Under the pieces are notes generated by a model. The model saw only the letters and a program-made list of their open reading frames with translations. It was not told where the DNA came from and did not search any database. A stretch of DNA of 64,000 nucleotides from Heterotrichella gracilis. Taxonomy: Eukaryota; Sar; Xanthophyceae; Tribonematales; Xanthonemataceae. The stretch's first letter is position 1, and every line of letters begins with the position of its first letter. Location: contig JAULBX010017303.1 in the NCBI GenBank assembly GCA_032358255.1, forward strand, positions 1 to 64,000, given 5' to 3'. Positions 38,501 to 49,256 of the stretch are shown here, in pieces. A program made the position numbers and the translations under genes.

Positions 38501-38825
38501 CAAACCCTGTAGGGTATACGCCTCTGTGCATCCCCTTTCTTTTCTTCTGTGAGGCGTGCCGTAGGGCAGCAGTAGGCGTCTGCATCAGTAATTACAGATA
38601 AAGGCCATTTTAGAGGAAGATATTGTACTGGCCACATTCCTCTCACGCACCATCAACAGAGTCGGTTAGAGGGTGACAGAACATGTGTATTTCCTGCGCA
38701 GGGTGCCCCAGGAGTGCCCCGACGTTGTGTGGAAGCTCATCATGGACTGCATGGACCCGACACCGCAGCTGCGCCCCACCGCCAGGCAAATCATCCAGAT
38801 CCTGACAAATGCGCCCCAGGCCTGA
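26562..38825 (+). CDS. Large receptor-like protein with lectin-like ectodomain and cytoplasmic pseudokinase
   Basis: Twenty-six phase-consistent exons: 26562-26637, 26912-27042, 27140-27404, 27618-27802, 28090-28372, 28650-29105, 29456-29671, 29919-30043, 30312-30519, 30899-31140, 31395-31593, 31826-32002, 32275-32457, 32770-33234, 33465-33662, 33891-34070, 34237-34395, 34722-34772, 34982-35737, 36126-36323, 36711-36859, 37080-37238, 37496-37590, 37838-38007, 38345-38486, 38702-38825; about 1863 residues. It opens with a signal peptide ([18 protein letters not shown]). About 800 residues of Cys-containing modules repeat a CPxGTxIxGF-like core ([33 protein letters not shown]). A block at about 916-1070 has ricin-B-like features ([18 protein letters not shown]). 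A Pro-rich stalk (about 1197-1249) precedes one membrane helix ([17 protein letters not shown], about 1268-1284). The C-terminal kinase domain keeps VAVK (K1649), the Asn of the catalytic loop (N1750), SSPE and [12 protein letters not shown]. Its catalytic loop, however, reads VHYSLTSNN, with Ser1745 where Asp is expected, DFG is DVG, and the Gly loop is degenerate. I infer a surface receptor signalling without normal phosphotransfer. Confidence 0.88.
28337..28485 (+). repeat. Decayed copy of receptor exon 5 donor region
   Basis: The end of exon 5 with its donor (about 28337-28380; CPxC..GGxG coding, then GTGAGG) is echoed at about 28437-28485 in the following intron. The echo has GGGAGGCTGCAGCGAGG in place of the working donor. 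Confidence 0.7.
28868..28980 (+). repeat. Telomere-like units inside coding sequence
   Basis: Within exon 6 of the receptor-like gene, AACCCTAGCTAAAACCCTAG encodes part of [12 protein letters not shown]. About 80 bases on, a second unit of opposite sense (GCTAGGGTTTGG) encodes part of DTLLGFGSG. Both stay in frame. Confidence 0.6.
29678..29695 (+). repeat. Telomere-like tract next to receptor exon 7 donor
   Basis: AACCCTAAACCCTAAG begins about seven bases after the GT of the exon 7 donor. Confidence 0.8.
33663..33700 (+). repeat. Telomere-like tract at receptor exon 15 donor
   Basis: The donor GTAAGTAGGGTTTTTTTAGG runs straight into TTTAGGGCTTAGGG, degenerate G-strand telomere units. Confidence 0.7.
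34476..34640 (+). repeat. Tandem 23-mer repeats in receptor intron 17
   Basis: Three copies of ACACGTTGTGGATCAAGGAC (plus ATG) occur at about 34506, 34557 and 34588. They are bracketed by two copies of a TGCACTTGCCA-CTGGACTGAA block at about 34476 and 34608. It is a compound local duplication with no coding role seen. Confidence 0.8.
35690..35935 (+). repeat. Three echoes of receptor exon 19 donor region with telomere-like joints
   Basis: The real exon end ([15 protein letters not shown], donor at 35738) is followed by TAGGGTTTAGG. A nearly perfect second copy lies at about 35785-35850 and a decayed third at about 35880-35920. Each is linked by TAGGGTTT units. The second copy keeps a GT at the same place, so alternative donor use is possible. 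Confidence 0.85.
36283..36480 (+). repeat. Echo of receptor exon 20 donor region with telomere-like joint
   Basis: The exon 20 end (GMFAPDAPG, donor at 36324) is followed by ATAAACCCTAAACCCTACAC and, about 150 bases on, a decayed copy (AAGGATGTTTGTGCCAGATG, then TCAGGCGGGAGG) at about 36440-36475. Confidence 0.8.
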
Positions 38826-40242
38826 GCCCCTTGCCAGAAGAAAGTAGCACCACCCTTGGGGATGGTGCATGACATGGTTGCGGGTGGACAACTCAAATAG
38901 CCCCAGGGATAATATATGCCATGTTGGCATGGGGACAGGGTTTGGTCTTAACGCGGGGGAGGGGGGAGTGCATTCCACAGCAACATGATGGGTGCTGCAA
39001 TATGCACTGTACATAGCCAAGGTGGATGTACGGGCTAACAAATGCAAACCACGTTGATCAATGGTACATTATGATCTGCGCCTTTGTTATGTGATCCTAT
39101 GTGACGTGATTTACAGTACTCTGCTTGGACCCATGCATTTTTTACTTTTGTGAGCTTCATCTGTCCAATGTGCTATGTGTGTGGCACCCAGTAGACACGG
39201 ACACCTGCTAGTTTATACTGCATGGCCTTAGGCACCCCTAGAGCCCGGCTGGCAATTGGCAATGCCGTCATATATGGCACGGCTAATTTGTACTTACCCA
39301 CTGACCCAAATTAGTAGCATGGTCAGGTTGACGTTTCATCTACAGTCTTCAATGGACATGACATTACACAAGTTGTACTCTCTGACCTTCGATGGATCAT
39401 GATGATCATTAGTTGGGTGACTCAGTGAGACTGTGTTTCTAGTTACCTGTCTAGGGGGGGGGGGTGCTGGCCTTGATAAGCAAGCCGTTAAACACGACAA
39501 TGTAGTAGTTGTGTTTCTTGACTCAATTTGATTGTTGTACACGGCTGCCAGCAAGAGTTGGCAAACAGTCTTCGACCCTACATGCTGCTGCAGCAGCAGA
39601 CATTCTGTAACAGTCGGCAACCTGTAGTAATTGTATTAAAATTTGTTGGTCGGCGGCCTCCTCAAGTCTAGCCCAGGTCAGCTGACTAGCCTTCTCTCAC
39701 GAGAATAAGCGCACAAGTACAGTGCTTGTAAGTAATTGCGGGGCAAACTAAATTTTGCAGCACCTGGCCCACTGGCATTGGTAAGAAAGAAGAAAGAAAG
39801 GGAACGCACAGAAGCGTAGTTAGGGGTAATACTATGCTAGGCAGCAGTGTGCACTTTGGGATTCAAATAGGACACATGTGTAAATTCATGATGAACGATG
39901 CCCAGAACGAATGTGCCAGATGAGAAGTAGTAGTCAACAACAGGGATTCACTAGTACCGTAACGGCAAATAGTTGGGTCTCCGACTCTGCAGCTGCAGAC
40001 TCTGAGCTGACACTGTCAGGCTAAACTGCTGATCAATACATATTGATTCAATGATTCAGCCGGGCGGCCCAGCGGTAGACCAAGTACCATTATGAAGAGC
40101 AATGATGACATGGCGTTCAAGACAAGTGATCATCTGTCCTCAAGACTAAATCTTTGAAGTCTGACAATACCAATCATTATATGCGGTCACAAACGGTTTC
40201 CTACTGGTCCACGATCGAAGCAAAGTACACGCAACATGCTGA
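38826..40242. other. Convergent intergenic region
   Basis: 1.4 kb between the receptor-like stop (+) and the stop of the minus-strand PHD-GNAT gene, so it contains both 3' UTRs. It holds a purine-rich AAGAAAGAAGAAAGAAAGGG patch at about 39783-39805, resembling a similar patch near 47730-47755. No gene is supported. Confidence 0.5.
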
Positions 40243-43200
40243 TCACTCCTCATCTTCCTGCATCCAAGCAAACTGCGCAGCGCAGTCCATTGCAAGGCTC
40301 ACCGGCGTGATGCCAACAGGCGCATCTTTCCCCACTGCTGCGTCTGCTGCAACAGCAGGGAGCACACTCAACGCTGTACGGGCCCCCATGGCGCATTTTG
40401 CTGCTTCCACATCGCCTGCGCCACCCATGGCACTGCTCTGGGGCTGAGGCCAGAACACTATATGAGAGCCTGGAGGTGGTGAAAGTGGTGCACCACCTCC
40501 CTGGCTCTCATTGTCCAATCCACTGCCCGCCATGATGGTTCCGGTTGTCTGCAAGGCTTGCGGTGCAGGGCTAAGCTGGGGGACGTTGTCGGGCTGGGTG
40601 AGCTCTGAGAGGACGTTGCGGTACAGGCCTTGCATGCATGCTGAAACTGACAGGCGCCGGTTGGGTGGGGTTGGTTGACCTGGTGTGCAGTCTGCAGCAG
40701 AAAATGTGGTTTCTGTCAGGTGGTGTGTGGCAGTGCTGTGGGGAGGGGCGGCTTTGGAGCGAGCGCAATAGAGGCGCTGTGTGCAGGGCATGGCACCAGC
40801 GCATGTGCAGATTACGCCATGCCACAGTGTCACAAAGATGTGCACAGTGTGACACAGCTCACGCAAAATGCATAATTGCATATTTGCACATCACATTTTT
40901 GCATATCATATATTTGCATATCACAATGCAATTACCCAAAACTCTCTTATTTTTATATCCTATTGATTTTCAGTAATGGGTAGGCAGCCGTTCATGGCCT
41001 GCATTGATCATGCAAACAAGCCATCCTCCTGGGACCCTACCTGTATGCTCCACAATGTCCATGGCAGAAGGCTCCCTCTCCACCTCACCCCCCTGGCAGG
41101 CCACATTCTCCATGCCACCACTGCCACACGGCGCGACACCTGTAGCAGCAGCCGGCGCCAGGTGGCCCTGCCTGTGGCCATCAAGATCCATGGGCTGTGG
41201 CTCGGCAGCTAGGCTGCCAGCATGCTGTGTCTGTGTTGCAAACATGGAAAGTGAAGCCAGCCGCTGTGGGGTGCTGCCAATGGTGGGACTGGTGTGCGCC
41301 TCAGCTGGGAATGTTTGCCTGCCAGCTGCATGGGGTGGAGCGCCATCAGGGCTGGATTGCATGCTGTGTGGCAGGCCTGGTGCAGGGAGGGGGTTGCTGG
41401 GCTGCAAACTTGCCAGGAGCTGGTCGTATTTGGAGGTTTGTTCCAGGAGTTCAGATTTGACCGACTCCAGCTCCTCTATCAGACTGCAGTTTTCAACTTC
41501 CAACCTGCATGCATTCAGGTTGTTAATAGCTGCCAGCCAGCAACCTGGAAATGGCCTTACATGTACGTCGTAGGGCGGCCCTGGTGCGCCTATCCACTGT
41601 TACGGCGCAGCACAGTCACAGCCATCTGCGCGCTCACACTCCTTGCATGCAGATGGTGAAAACAAACACAATTTTGAATTTGACTCTGCCGCAATTGCAG
41701 ACAGCTGTGCACGGTTGCGTATAGCTGTGATCACAGGAAACTCTAGTTCAAATATGAGTTGATTTACAGTGTCACCTGATCACATCCTTCCGCTACAAGC
41801 ATTGCTACCAGGTGTGATCAAAGACATTTCCAGTTCTAATAGGTATTTGTACAAAACTGATATAGTATATTAATTTATGTACAATGTCACCTGATCACAT
41901 CCTTCCGCTGCCTTGCCACCAGCTGCTGCGCATTTACGACAGCCGCATCACAAAACTGCTTCAGAGCCCCTGCGTGCACGTGCCGCCAAAGTGAAAAGGA
42001 ATCACTACATGTGAGCAAAGTATCCCAGTATTTGTTTCTTTTACTTTACTAGTAGCATATGTATACACCCCCGAGTGCCCCTAGCAATTGCACTGGCAGG
42101 AACTACTCCTGCGCCATGGGCCTATGTTATATACATTAACAGGGTATGTGAAATGAGTTGTGAGGATCACCCGAATACTCCCCGTAAGCACTTAGCAACC
42201 AGGGAAGATGCCATCAAGGGCTTGCAGAATATCTTTTCACTTACATGTGCGCACTGACTCAGATTATCACAGATGATCAAGGCCAATCCTGCAGCCTGTA
42301 CTTGTGCACACTGAACAGAGCATGCACCTGTTCAGGCTGGAGAATCAGCCTTGATCATCTGTGACAGCTTGTGTATGTGCGCGTCACCTGTGTAATGCGT
42401 TCCAAGTGACGTATGCACCAGCGCATGCAGTACTGACGTCAACGGCATGGGTACCTGCTATGGAGGTTGATGTTGCCGCATCCAACTTGAGGACCTCAAG
42501 CTGCTTGGACAGTGTGCACTCCCTGATGAGGATCCCCAGGCCCGCCACTGGGCGAGTGGCTCCAGAAGCAGGCGATGGCCTCTGGATTGGTGTGGCAGCT
42601 TTGTTTCCTGGAGAAATTTCAACTTTACTGGCAGGTAAAGTTGGTGGAAAATACGCCAAGACCTCAAGTATTGACCCATCAACATGCCAGGTATCCTGGC
42701 CCAAAACTACATAGCATGTGGCCCACGGGGTCAGGGTATCAGTTGACAACGTTCTTCACCAAATCTACAGCATCTGAATGAGACATCGTATGTTTAAACT
42801 TACAGCCACTGCATACATATGTTCTCGTGAGATTGCTGCGCGTGCATGGTCATGCTGAGCCCAACAACCCAGGTTTTGGTCAGGCGACAGCACACCTCTG
42901 GATCTCTGCGCAGGCTTTGCTGGCTTGCCTTGTGCCCCCGCTGCCTTGCCAGCAGCGCCCCGCGGTCGAGGGGGCTTCTTGTGCGCTGCTGGGGCTGCAG
43001 GTTTGTCTGTGATAGCTGCCCCTGCAAATGAAACACGGGCGCATGTCAGAGCAGAGGAGGGCAGTGAGGCAGAGGGAAGGACAGGGGTGGCTCTGAGTGA
43101 TATGCAATTGCTGCGTATTTAAATGCCAGGAACCCTCAAGGACAGGTACAGCTCGATACTGTTGCTGTGCAATGGGAAATGCTGCAGTGGTTGCAATGTA

Positions 43201-46200
43201 CACATTCAGAACACATTGTGGTTTTGCACTGGTGGCCCACCAGATAGATACTGCATCACGTTTAACTGTTGTATAAGGTGTGCCGTGGGCTGACGGAGGG
43301 CAGGGTACCCACCCGGTGTGGCAGCGGCAGTGGCAGTGGCAGTGGCAGTGGCGCACTCCACAGGTGTCTTAGCAGCAGGTGCACCAGCCGTAGGTTCATG
43401 CCCTTTGACACCAGCCCCTTTTGGCCCTGCTGGGGTGCCTGGGCGGGGCTGTAATGCAGGTGCCTTCCTGGCTGATGCTGGGGAGGGTGCCGGCGCCTGC
43501 AGTGAACCCTCCTGGGCCTTGGGCAAGCAGCTCCTATGGGCACCGGCCATGTTTTAAGCTTCAATAGCCGTTTTGAAGCAGTGACAGGTGGCATTTAATC
43601 AAGGGACACATAAACAATCATCTTGAGACATCTTGTTCAGCGCACACAATATAAATTAATATTATTTTCAAATAATACCTATTTACATGCAGCGTTCAAT
43701 CTAAATTAGTTGAATGCCGCATGCATAACTAACCAGGTCCTAAGCTCCTTGCCATTGCGCATGCACATTCCATACCTGGCGGTGCAGGGCGCTGCTGCAT
43801 GTGTTGCTGGTGCATGCAGCGCATCCTCCTTGACCTGGCCACAGATCGCCTTCTTGACCAGCACAGCCGACTCCTCGTCAGGCGTCACGATGCGGTCCTG
43901 CAGCGCTGCCTTCTCCTGGGCGCTCAGGGGGGCAAAGCCAAACTTGGCGGTCCACATGGGCAGCAGCGACCTCACAGAGGGTATGACCAGGAAGCGCACG
44001 CCAAGGTGCTGGAGCATGTCCTCAACTGCCTGTGGTGGAATATCATATGCACGGTCAGTTGGCATAGTGCATCTTAAGTAAGCACACTTGTCATTGACAG
44101 TGTGACCACACAGTGCTGTTAATTAACATTAATCACTGACTGACATGATGGATTTGTGGCGGTTGTCATAGTTGTGGGATCATGTGCAATTTTGCCTACG
44201 CGGAGCTTTGAACTCCATGTTCTGCTTATGAATTTAGGAGAAAAACAGTCAGTTTGATCAGCTATAGCTGTTGCGTACATTCACCAGCCGTTTGCAGTTC
44301 CCTTCCCGCCTGTACCCTTGCTTGGTGGCGACGAATGGCAGTTCCGCAAAGTTCCTCCCAAATATCCTGACACAACATCCACACAGTGACTGCGTTTGCA
44401 TACAGATACGCAATCTGCAAACTGCGCAATGTTGTTCATTCTTGTGATGCATGCATGATCATGACGTGAAAAGTGCTTGGATTCAAACAAATTTTACTGC
44501 TATCATGAAGGTACAAACCACCTAGTCAAACATGGCATAGAGAGATGTCCTTCATTTTGAAGACTGCATATGCTTGCAGAGTTGGCATTCAAACTGTGTG
44601 GGGTGGTACAGTAACTCACCGAAGCGAGGCAGCGCTCACAATTGTTGCTCCTTTGCGCAGCACGGCGATCCTGAAATTACCTGCGCATAAACAAGACTTG
44701 TGTTATACATTGCGCAACAAAAACTTCTAACCTGCGCCAGAATACAATTTGAAATGTGTGAGCTTCAACAGCTGGCCCTGTTTAATTTGCATGTTGCCGC
44801 AAGGCTTTTTACGCTATCTGTATAGAGAATGCGGCATATAACAGTAATATCCTTCATGAATCTTAACCAGCACAATCACGTACTGAAATCAAACGTTTCT
44901 TCCTCCTCATCCTCATCTTCTGTGACTTTGTCCTTGGGAGCTGGCATCTCATTGTCGGGGGTTTCATATGATTGGCACACCATTTCAATCAGCTCCCTTC
45001 CATTCTCCATGTCCAAAGGATCTGTGAAAATTGCGTGCACACATTCAGCGCAGGCGCCTAGGATATCAATGATGAAACCAACAGCAGTGGCTTAGCCTTG
45101 ACGTTCCAGCATTTTATAGGTGGCAGTGCAACCATCTGATGAGAATTCGTGCATCTTATGGTTCAGCACCAGATTGGACCATGATACAATTTGCACTCGA
45201 AGTCTTGCTGCAAGTTTCCGGTGTATACTGGTCCAAAACGATCTTGGAATAAATGATGCCAACTATATATATCATGTCACGAGTATACCTTTCTGTAATC
45301 ACTTGTTATGTGATGGCGTGTTATCGTGATTGTGACTGATAGAAACACAACACCAGTGGCTACTGTGACAGTGGCATATGCATTCACCCCATCCCGCATG
45401 ATACTGATGGGAGCAGAGTGCGTGTAGTGTGTAATCAGGGCTGCACACGCACCAAAGCACTCTTTGAAGATCTTCAGTGCCGCTTCAATCGCCCTCTCAC
45501 TTTCTGCAGGTGCATCATGATTCAGAAGCCAGAATAGCAGCAGTCATACACATGCATGATGCACAGTGACTCCAAACACTCTCAGGCGATATGAACAAAC
45601 CAAGCTTGATTCACACTACCGTAGTTTATTATTTTTAAATGTATTAAAAAAGTTGTAACCTCTTGATCTCTGGATATTACTCTACAGTATGTTCTCAGTG
45701 CACATTGTGATTAGAGTGCTGAATAGTTGCAGCGCGTCACCTCTGCGACCTTCAGCATATTTGACAAGTTGTATGCTGTAGTTCCCTGGTAGTTGCTTGC
45801 GCTGCAGGTCAATGTCCTGCAAGTACTTTCCAATCTTGCGACATTCCTGCAAGTGGGTAGCTCATTACTTGCTGTTACAGCGCGTGGGGTGTGCACCACA
45901 TCTGCATGCGGCATTACTAATGAGCATTCAGAGCAATTAAGGCACTGCAAGGTTGCAACACATTTGGCTCATAGTGCATCCGCGGGTGACATCCATATGA
46001 CCTACCCCCAAGGGTAATTTACTGTGACGTGTCCGGCATTTGCCAGGTGGGTTATTTACTGTGACATGCATTGCATTTGCCAGCTGGGTCCTCAGCATTG
46101 ACCTCCTAGGGTTTTTCTAGGCCTGCGGCAAATGCACGCAAAACCCTAGGAGGTCAGTGCTGAGGACCCAGCTGGCAAATGCAATGCATGCATGGCTAGA

Positions 46201-46521
46201 CTCTAGGCGCAGTGCGCCACATAGTACCACATGTTGTGACATTGCTACAATGCATGATGCTCCAGGATATCCAGGAGGCTTCAGGAGTCATCTTTTGCAG
46301 CAGCGTACCTCACTGCAGTAGTATGGGTGGTCCTTGTCTGCAAGCTCTTCTTCTGTGAGTACTGTCCCAGTTGCTGCCACCTCGCATTCCACATGGGCTC
46401 CCATGTCCTGGCATACATCGCAAACCACAAAGCTCCTGGGCCCCCATTCCATCTGAAAATCGTCCTGCCCACAATGGACGCATTTCTCCTGGAGCTCAGC
46501 CCACGCTTCTGAGACCATCAT
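40243..46521 (-). CDS. PHD-finger / GNAT acetyltransferase-like protein (IDM1-like) with long C-terminal extension
   Basis: Thirteen phase-consistent minus-strand exons: 46521-46309, 45846-45741, 45503-45354, 45021-44884, 44680-44620, 44366-44285, 44029-43776, 43533-43313, 43021-42804, 42695-42455, 41969-41891, 41504-41041, 40691-40243; about 891 residues. The first exon encodes the Cys-rich half of a plant-type PHD (CVHCGQDDF, GPRSFVVCDVCQD, AHVECE, YYCSE), completed by ECRK in exon 2. A GNAT fold follows at about 157-310: DPLDMENGRELIEMV, NFRIAVLRKG, SAASLRIFGRNFAELPFVAT, GYRREGNCKRL and LGVRFLVIPSV...MWTAKFGF. This is the order of plant IDM1-type nuclear proteins, which read histone tails and acetylate histones. 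After the GNAT come Ala/Pro/Lys-rich linkers, an unrecognised block (DTWHVDGSILEVLAYFPP), a short coiled coil (about 590-615) and a Gln/Pro-rich tail. The start is uncertain; 46521 is the first of two in-frame ATGs and the family usually has more N-terminal sequence. The exon 3 donor (G|GTGTTG) is weak. Confidence 0.82.
41770..41912 (-). repeat. Duplicated exon 11 donor region in the PHD-GNAT gene
   Basis: The segment CACCTGATCACATCCTTCCG (plus-strand text), which is the end of exon 11 and its donor, occurs at about 41888 (real) and again at about 41776 in the next intron. Confidence 0.8.
42267..42364. repeat. Imperfect hairpin in a PHD-GNAT intron
   Basis: Arms TCACAGATGATCAAGGC (from 42267) and GCCTTGATCATCTGTGA (to 42364) pair perfectly. 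Pairing continues with a few mismatches through CAGCCTG/CAGGCTG, giving about 32-base arms around a loop of about 34 bases. The shape would suit a small-RNA precursor or a miniature fold-back element. Confidence 0.7.
46013..46088 (+). repeat. Tandem direct repeat, two copies of about 38 bp
   Basis: TTTACTGTGAC...GCATTTGCCAG-TGGG occurs twice head to tail (about 46013-46050 and 46051-46088), just before and overlapping the left arm of the hairpin at 46065-46190. Confidence 0.7.
46065..46190. repeat. Long inverted repeat in the first intron of the PHD-GNAT gene
   Basis: The left arm starts CATGCATTGCATTTGCCAGC at 46065 and the right arm ends with its complement at 46190. Arms are about 50 bases with about one mismatch, with a spacer of about 25 bases. 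The inner ends carry CCTAGGGTTTT/AAAACCCTAGG, again telomere-like. Confidence 0.85.
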
Positions 46522-47457
46522 GACTTTCTGAAGGAAATTGCTACCTAGGCTCCTTGGTAACTGCTCCTTGAGAAGGCAGAGAGCAAGACTAGCGCACGCG
46601 TCAAAACTGCTCCCCAACTAGCAAACTGCTGAACTTGTTGAACGCAGGCTGTCTGCTGCTATTGAACCAGCCTTAACTTGGCAACCAACAGCAGTGACTC
46701 AGTCTGGAAGTGAGGCTGCTGACAGGCATGAGGCCTCAGATATTGGAAGGTACAGTTGATTTTCGGATGCACTACCAGTTACTGTTGCCTTGTGGTAGCT
46801 GGCAGCCCACTTTGTTCAATAGCTGTTGAGCATGGTGCTCTTGACATAGACTGAGGCTCACTGTGCTTTCTTCAAGAGTCAACTTGACAGTGTGCCATGG
46901 CCCTTGCAAGTTGGGAAACGGTCGAGGTTCAGCATGGACAGGTTAACCCACATCAAGAAGAACTTGCAATCGCCCGGGAGACGTCCACTGGCAATTAGAT
47001 TTGCTTTCAAAGGTGGCTGGTAACCGACTTTGTGTCAACACACGTAATATGGTGTTCCCATAGAGTTGGGCAACCGTCACTCAGTGGTGTGCCGTAGCTG
47101 TTCCACCTCTCTTCTGCAACCCAAAACCGAAACTGAAACAGTGAGACCACCCAGTTGATATCAGAAGGACCTCAGCATGAGACGTGTGAAACCTTGAGCC
47201 TTTCCTTGCCGTCGACTGTCGAGCTGCAGCAATTTGAAGTCAGCCAATAGAAAAAGGGCAGCAATATTGCAAAAAAATGCATTAGAGCAATATTACTATT
47301 CAGACTTTGAATTATGGTTGGCATTACAGTTGGAGCTAAGAGCTGGCTCTAAGATTTCAATTCAGTTGTCACGCGTTGAAAACAAAAAATGCTGAAGAGC
47401 TAGCTCGAGCTAGGCTCCAGCTGCAAGTTATATTCAGCGACTGCCAGTGGCTGAATA

Positions 47458-47577
47458 TGCCATTTCAAGGATGACTCGAGGGCGTAGTGCGTAGGGTACC
47501 CACGCCTTACTAAGATCATGATGAGTAAGGCGTGGGTACCCTACGCACTACGCCCTCAAGTCATCCTTGAAATGGCA
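47458..47577. repeat. Near-perfect 54-bp inverted repeat (hairpin)
   Basis: Arms 47458-47511 and 47524-47577 pair at 53 of 54 positions around a 12-base loop (AAGATCATGATG). The left arm runs from TGCCATTTCAAGG to CACGCCTTACT. No terminal target-site duplication is evident. Confidence 0.9.
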
Positions 47578-48904
47578 GCGTTGTATGGCATAAGGTTAGC
47601 ATATGGCAGGATGCATGTGCAATGCACATCTTGCTGGGAGACATCGCTGCAGTCAGTGACATCTGTGTAGCACTTCCGCTTTATTGGCGTCCTGTGTGGT
47701 ACCATGCGTATGCTAGGGTCATATAGCCCATAGAAAGAAAGGAAGAAAGAGGACGCGCAAAGGCTGAGTTGAAGGTAAGAGTAATCTTGGCCCAGGGTCA
47801 ACAATGGTATTAGAGATGCAAACTAAAAAACACTCCTGACCATGTCCTGTTCCCAGTGCTGCATGTTGCATGCCTTGGTGAACAGTAATCTCAGCCTGTG
47901 TGGTATCCTCTGCTGTATTTGATCATCAGGACTGCCAAGGTGCGCGGCAGGACTACAGATTGGCATTGAACTGGGTCTGGCACTGTGCGCGCCGTGCAGC
48001 CTAGGGTAGTCTTGGTCATGCTGGTGACCATGTGGTACGATATGACGGATCGTGGCTGGATCATGCCATTGGATGCACAATCATTTAATGCTGCGTGATA
48101 CAATTTTAAATGGTGCGCAATAAGACTCCCTGTGACAAGAACAGGGAACATCCTGCTGTCATGGTGGCACTGTGCATGCATGCGGCAATAACTGGTAGAC
48201 AAAAATCATGATGACATTGTGACACTGATTGATACATGGAAAAGTATGATCTGATTCAGCTGACCAGGGGTCCTCCATCAGTAATGATTGACAACATTGG
48301 TTGCCATTTGGTTGCCGCATGCATTGCAACCAACTGCACTACGCAGCGGCACTAATGGCAGCGGGACAGCATGCACATCGTGATGATGAAGCGTGCAACC
48401 GTTGACCCTTCAATATTGGTCTCACACAGCTGAGCACAGTTGGCAACCGGAAAATTCAATGCATGCAACCAAATTTGCGCCAGGCGAGGCGCCAATTTGG
48501 GCGCCAGTGGCATTGCACTGCTTCAGATCTGGGATTCTGAAGCGCCGTGGCGGTTAGCATGTTCCCCCTTGGTCCTGGAGAGAGTCCCATGTTGTGCATG
48601 ATGGTGCTCATTCCATGTGACTCCGGGTCAATTTGAGAGCATGGCACAGATCCTGGATAGATGGATGGATGTTGCTATGGCCACCAACACTGGGGATTCC
48701 AAGCGTGAGGCTGTGTGCTGCCCATGTGCAGGCACAAATGATGGGGACAATGGGTAGGCACCGGGCCATGCGACGTGTGCTTCATCATCATGATCATGTC
48801 TTGTCGGAGTTCATGGCATGCACCCCCCCCCCAAAAAAAAATGGCGATGCGGATTCATACGTTGACGCAACCATGATTGTGGTACAGGAATAGTAAAATT
48901 TGTG

Positions 48905-48909
48905 TTACA
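48905..48909 (-). terminator. Candidate polyadenylation signal for bL9
   Basis: TTACA on the plus strand, TGTAA in gene sense, about 350 bases past the bL9 stop. TGTAA is the usual poly(A) signal in chlorophyte algae. The assignment rests on position only. Confidence 0.25.
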
Positions 48910-49256
48910 CAAGATTCTGCCATGTCAGGCATCTGCACCACACAATTGGTTGTCCTGAAACCCCTCATAAATGACAATTCATTGGCCAAAGGTCAGGCTG
49001 TTGTGGCTGCTGCTGTTAACATACCCCATGCAAGCTGGGCAAATGATAAACGGCTGGCTTGCCCTGTAAATGAGTAGCATAGAAGCAGTAGTTGGTGCTT
49101 CTCCAGTGTCATTGCACCAACGATGGAAAAACGCTTCTTTTGCATGGCATGTGCCAAAAGATGAACCCATCACCCCATCACCCTCTGCTGCCCCTGGGAT
49201 GAAAGCACTGAAAGCCGCATGCTTGCACAAATTTCCAGCGTCTGTAGCCCCCATGC

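Larger units (their letters stand above)
46522..49256. other. 2.7-kb stretch without a supported gene
   Basis: Upstream of the PHD-GNAT start and downstream of bL9. It may hide missing 5' exons of the PHD-GNAT gene. It contains the long hairpin at 47458-47577, a second purine-rich GAAAGAAAGGAAGAAAGAGG patch at about 47731 and many TGCATGC motifs. No phase-matched exons were found. Confidence 0.5.

Noticed and set aside
44366-44389. Longer start of the PHD-GNAT exon 6 (adding SLCGCC before the IFGRN stretch)
   Set aside because: The shorter acceptor at 44366 gives the right phase and restores the family pattern SAASLRIFG without an insertion.
39783-47760. The two purine-rich GAAAGAAAG patches as ends of one mobile element
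   Set aside because: They are similar only over simple sequence and enclose intact PHD-GNAT exons.
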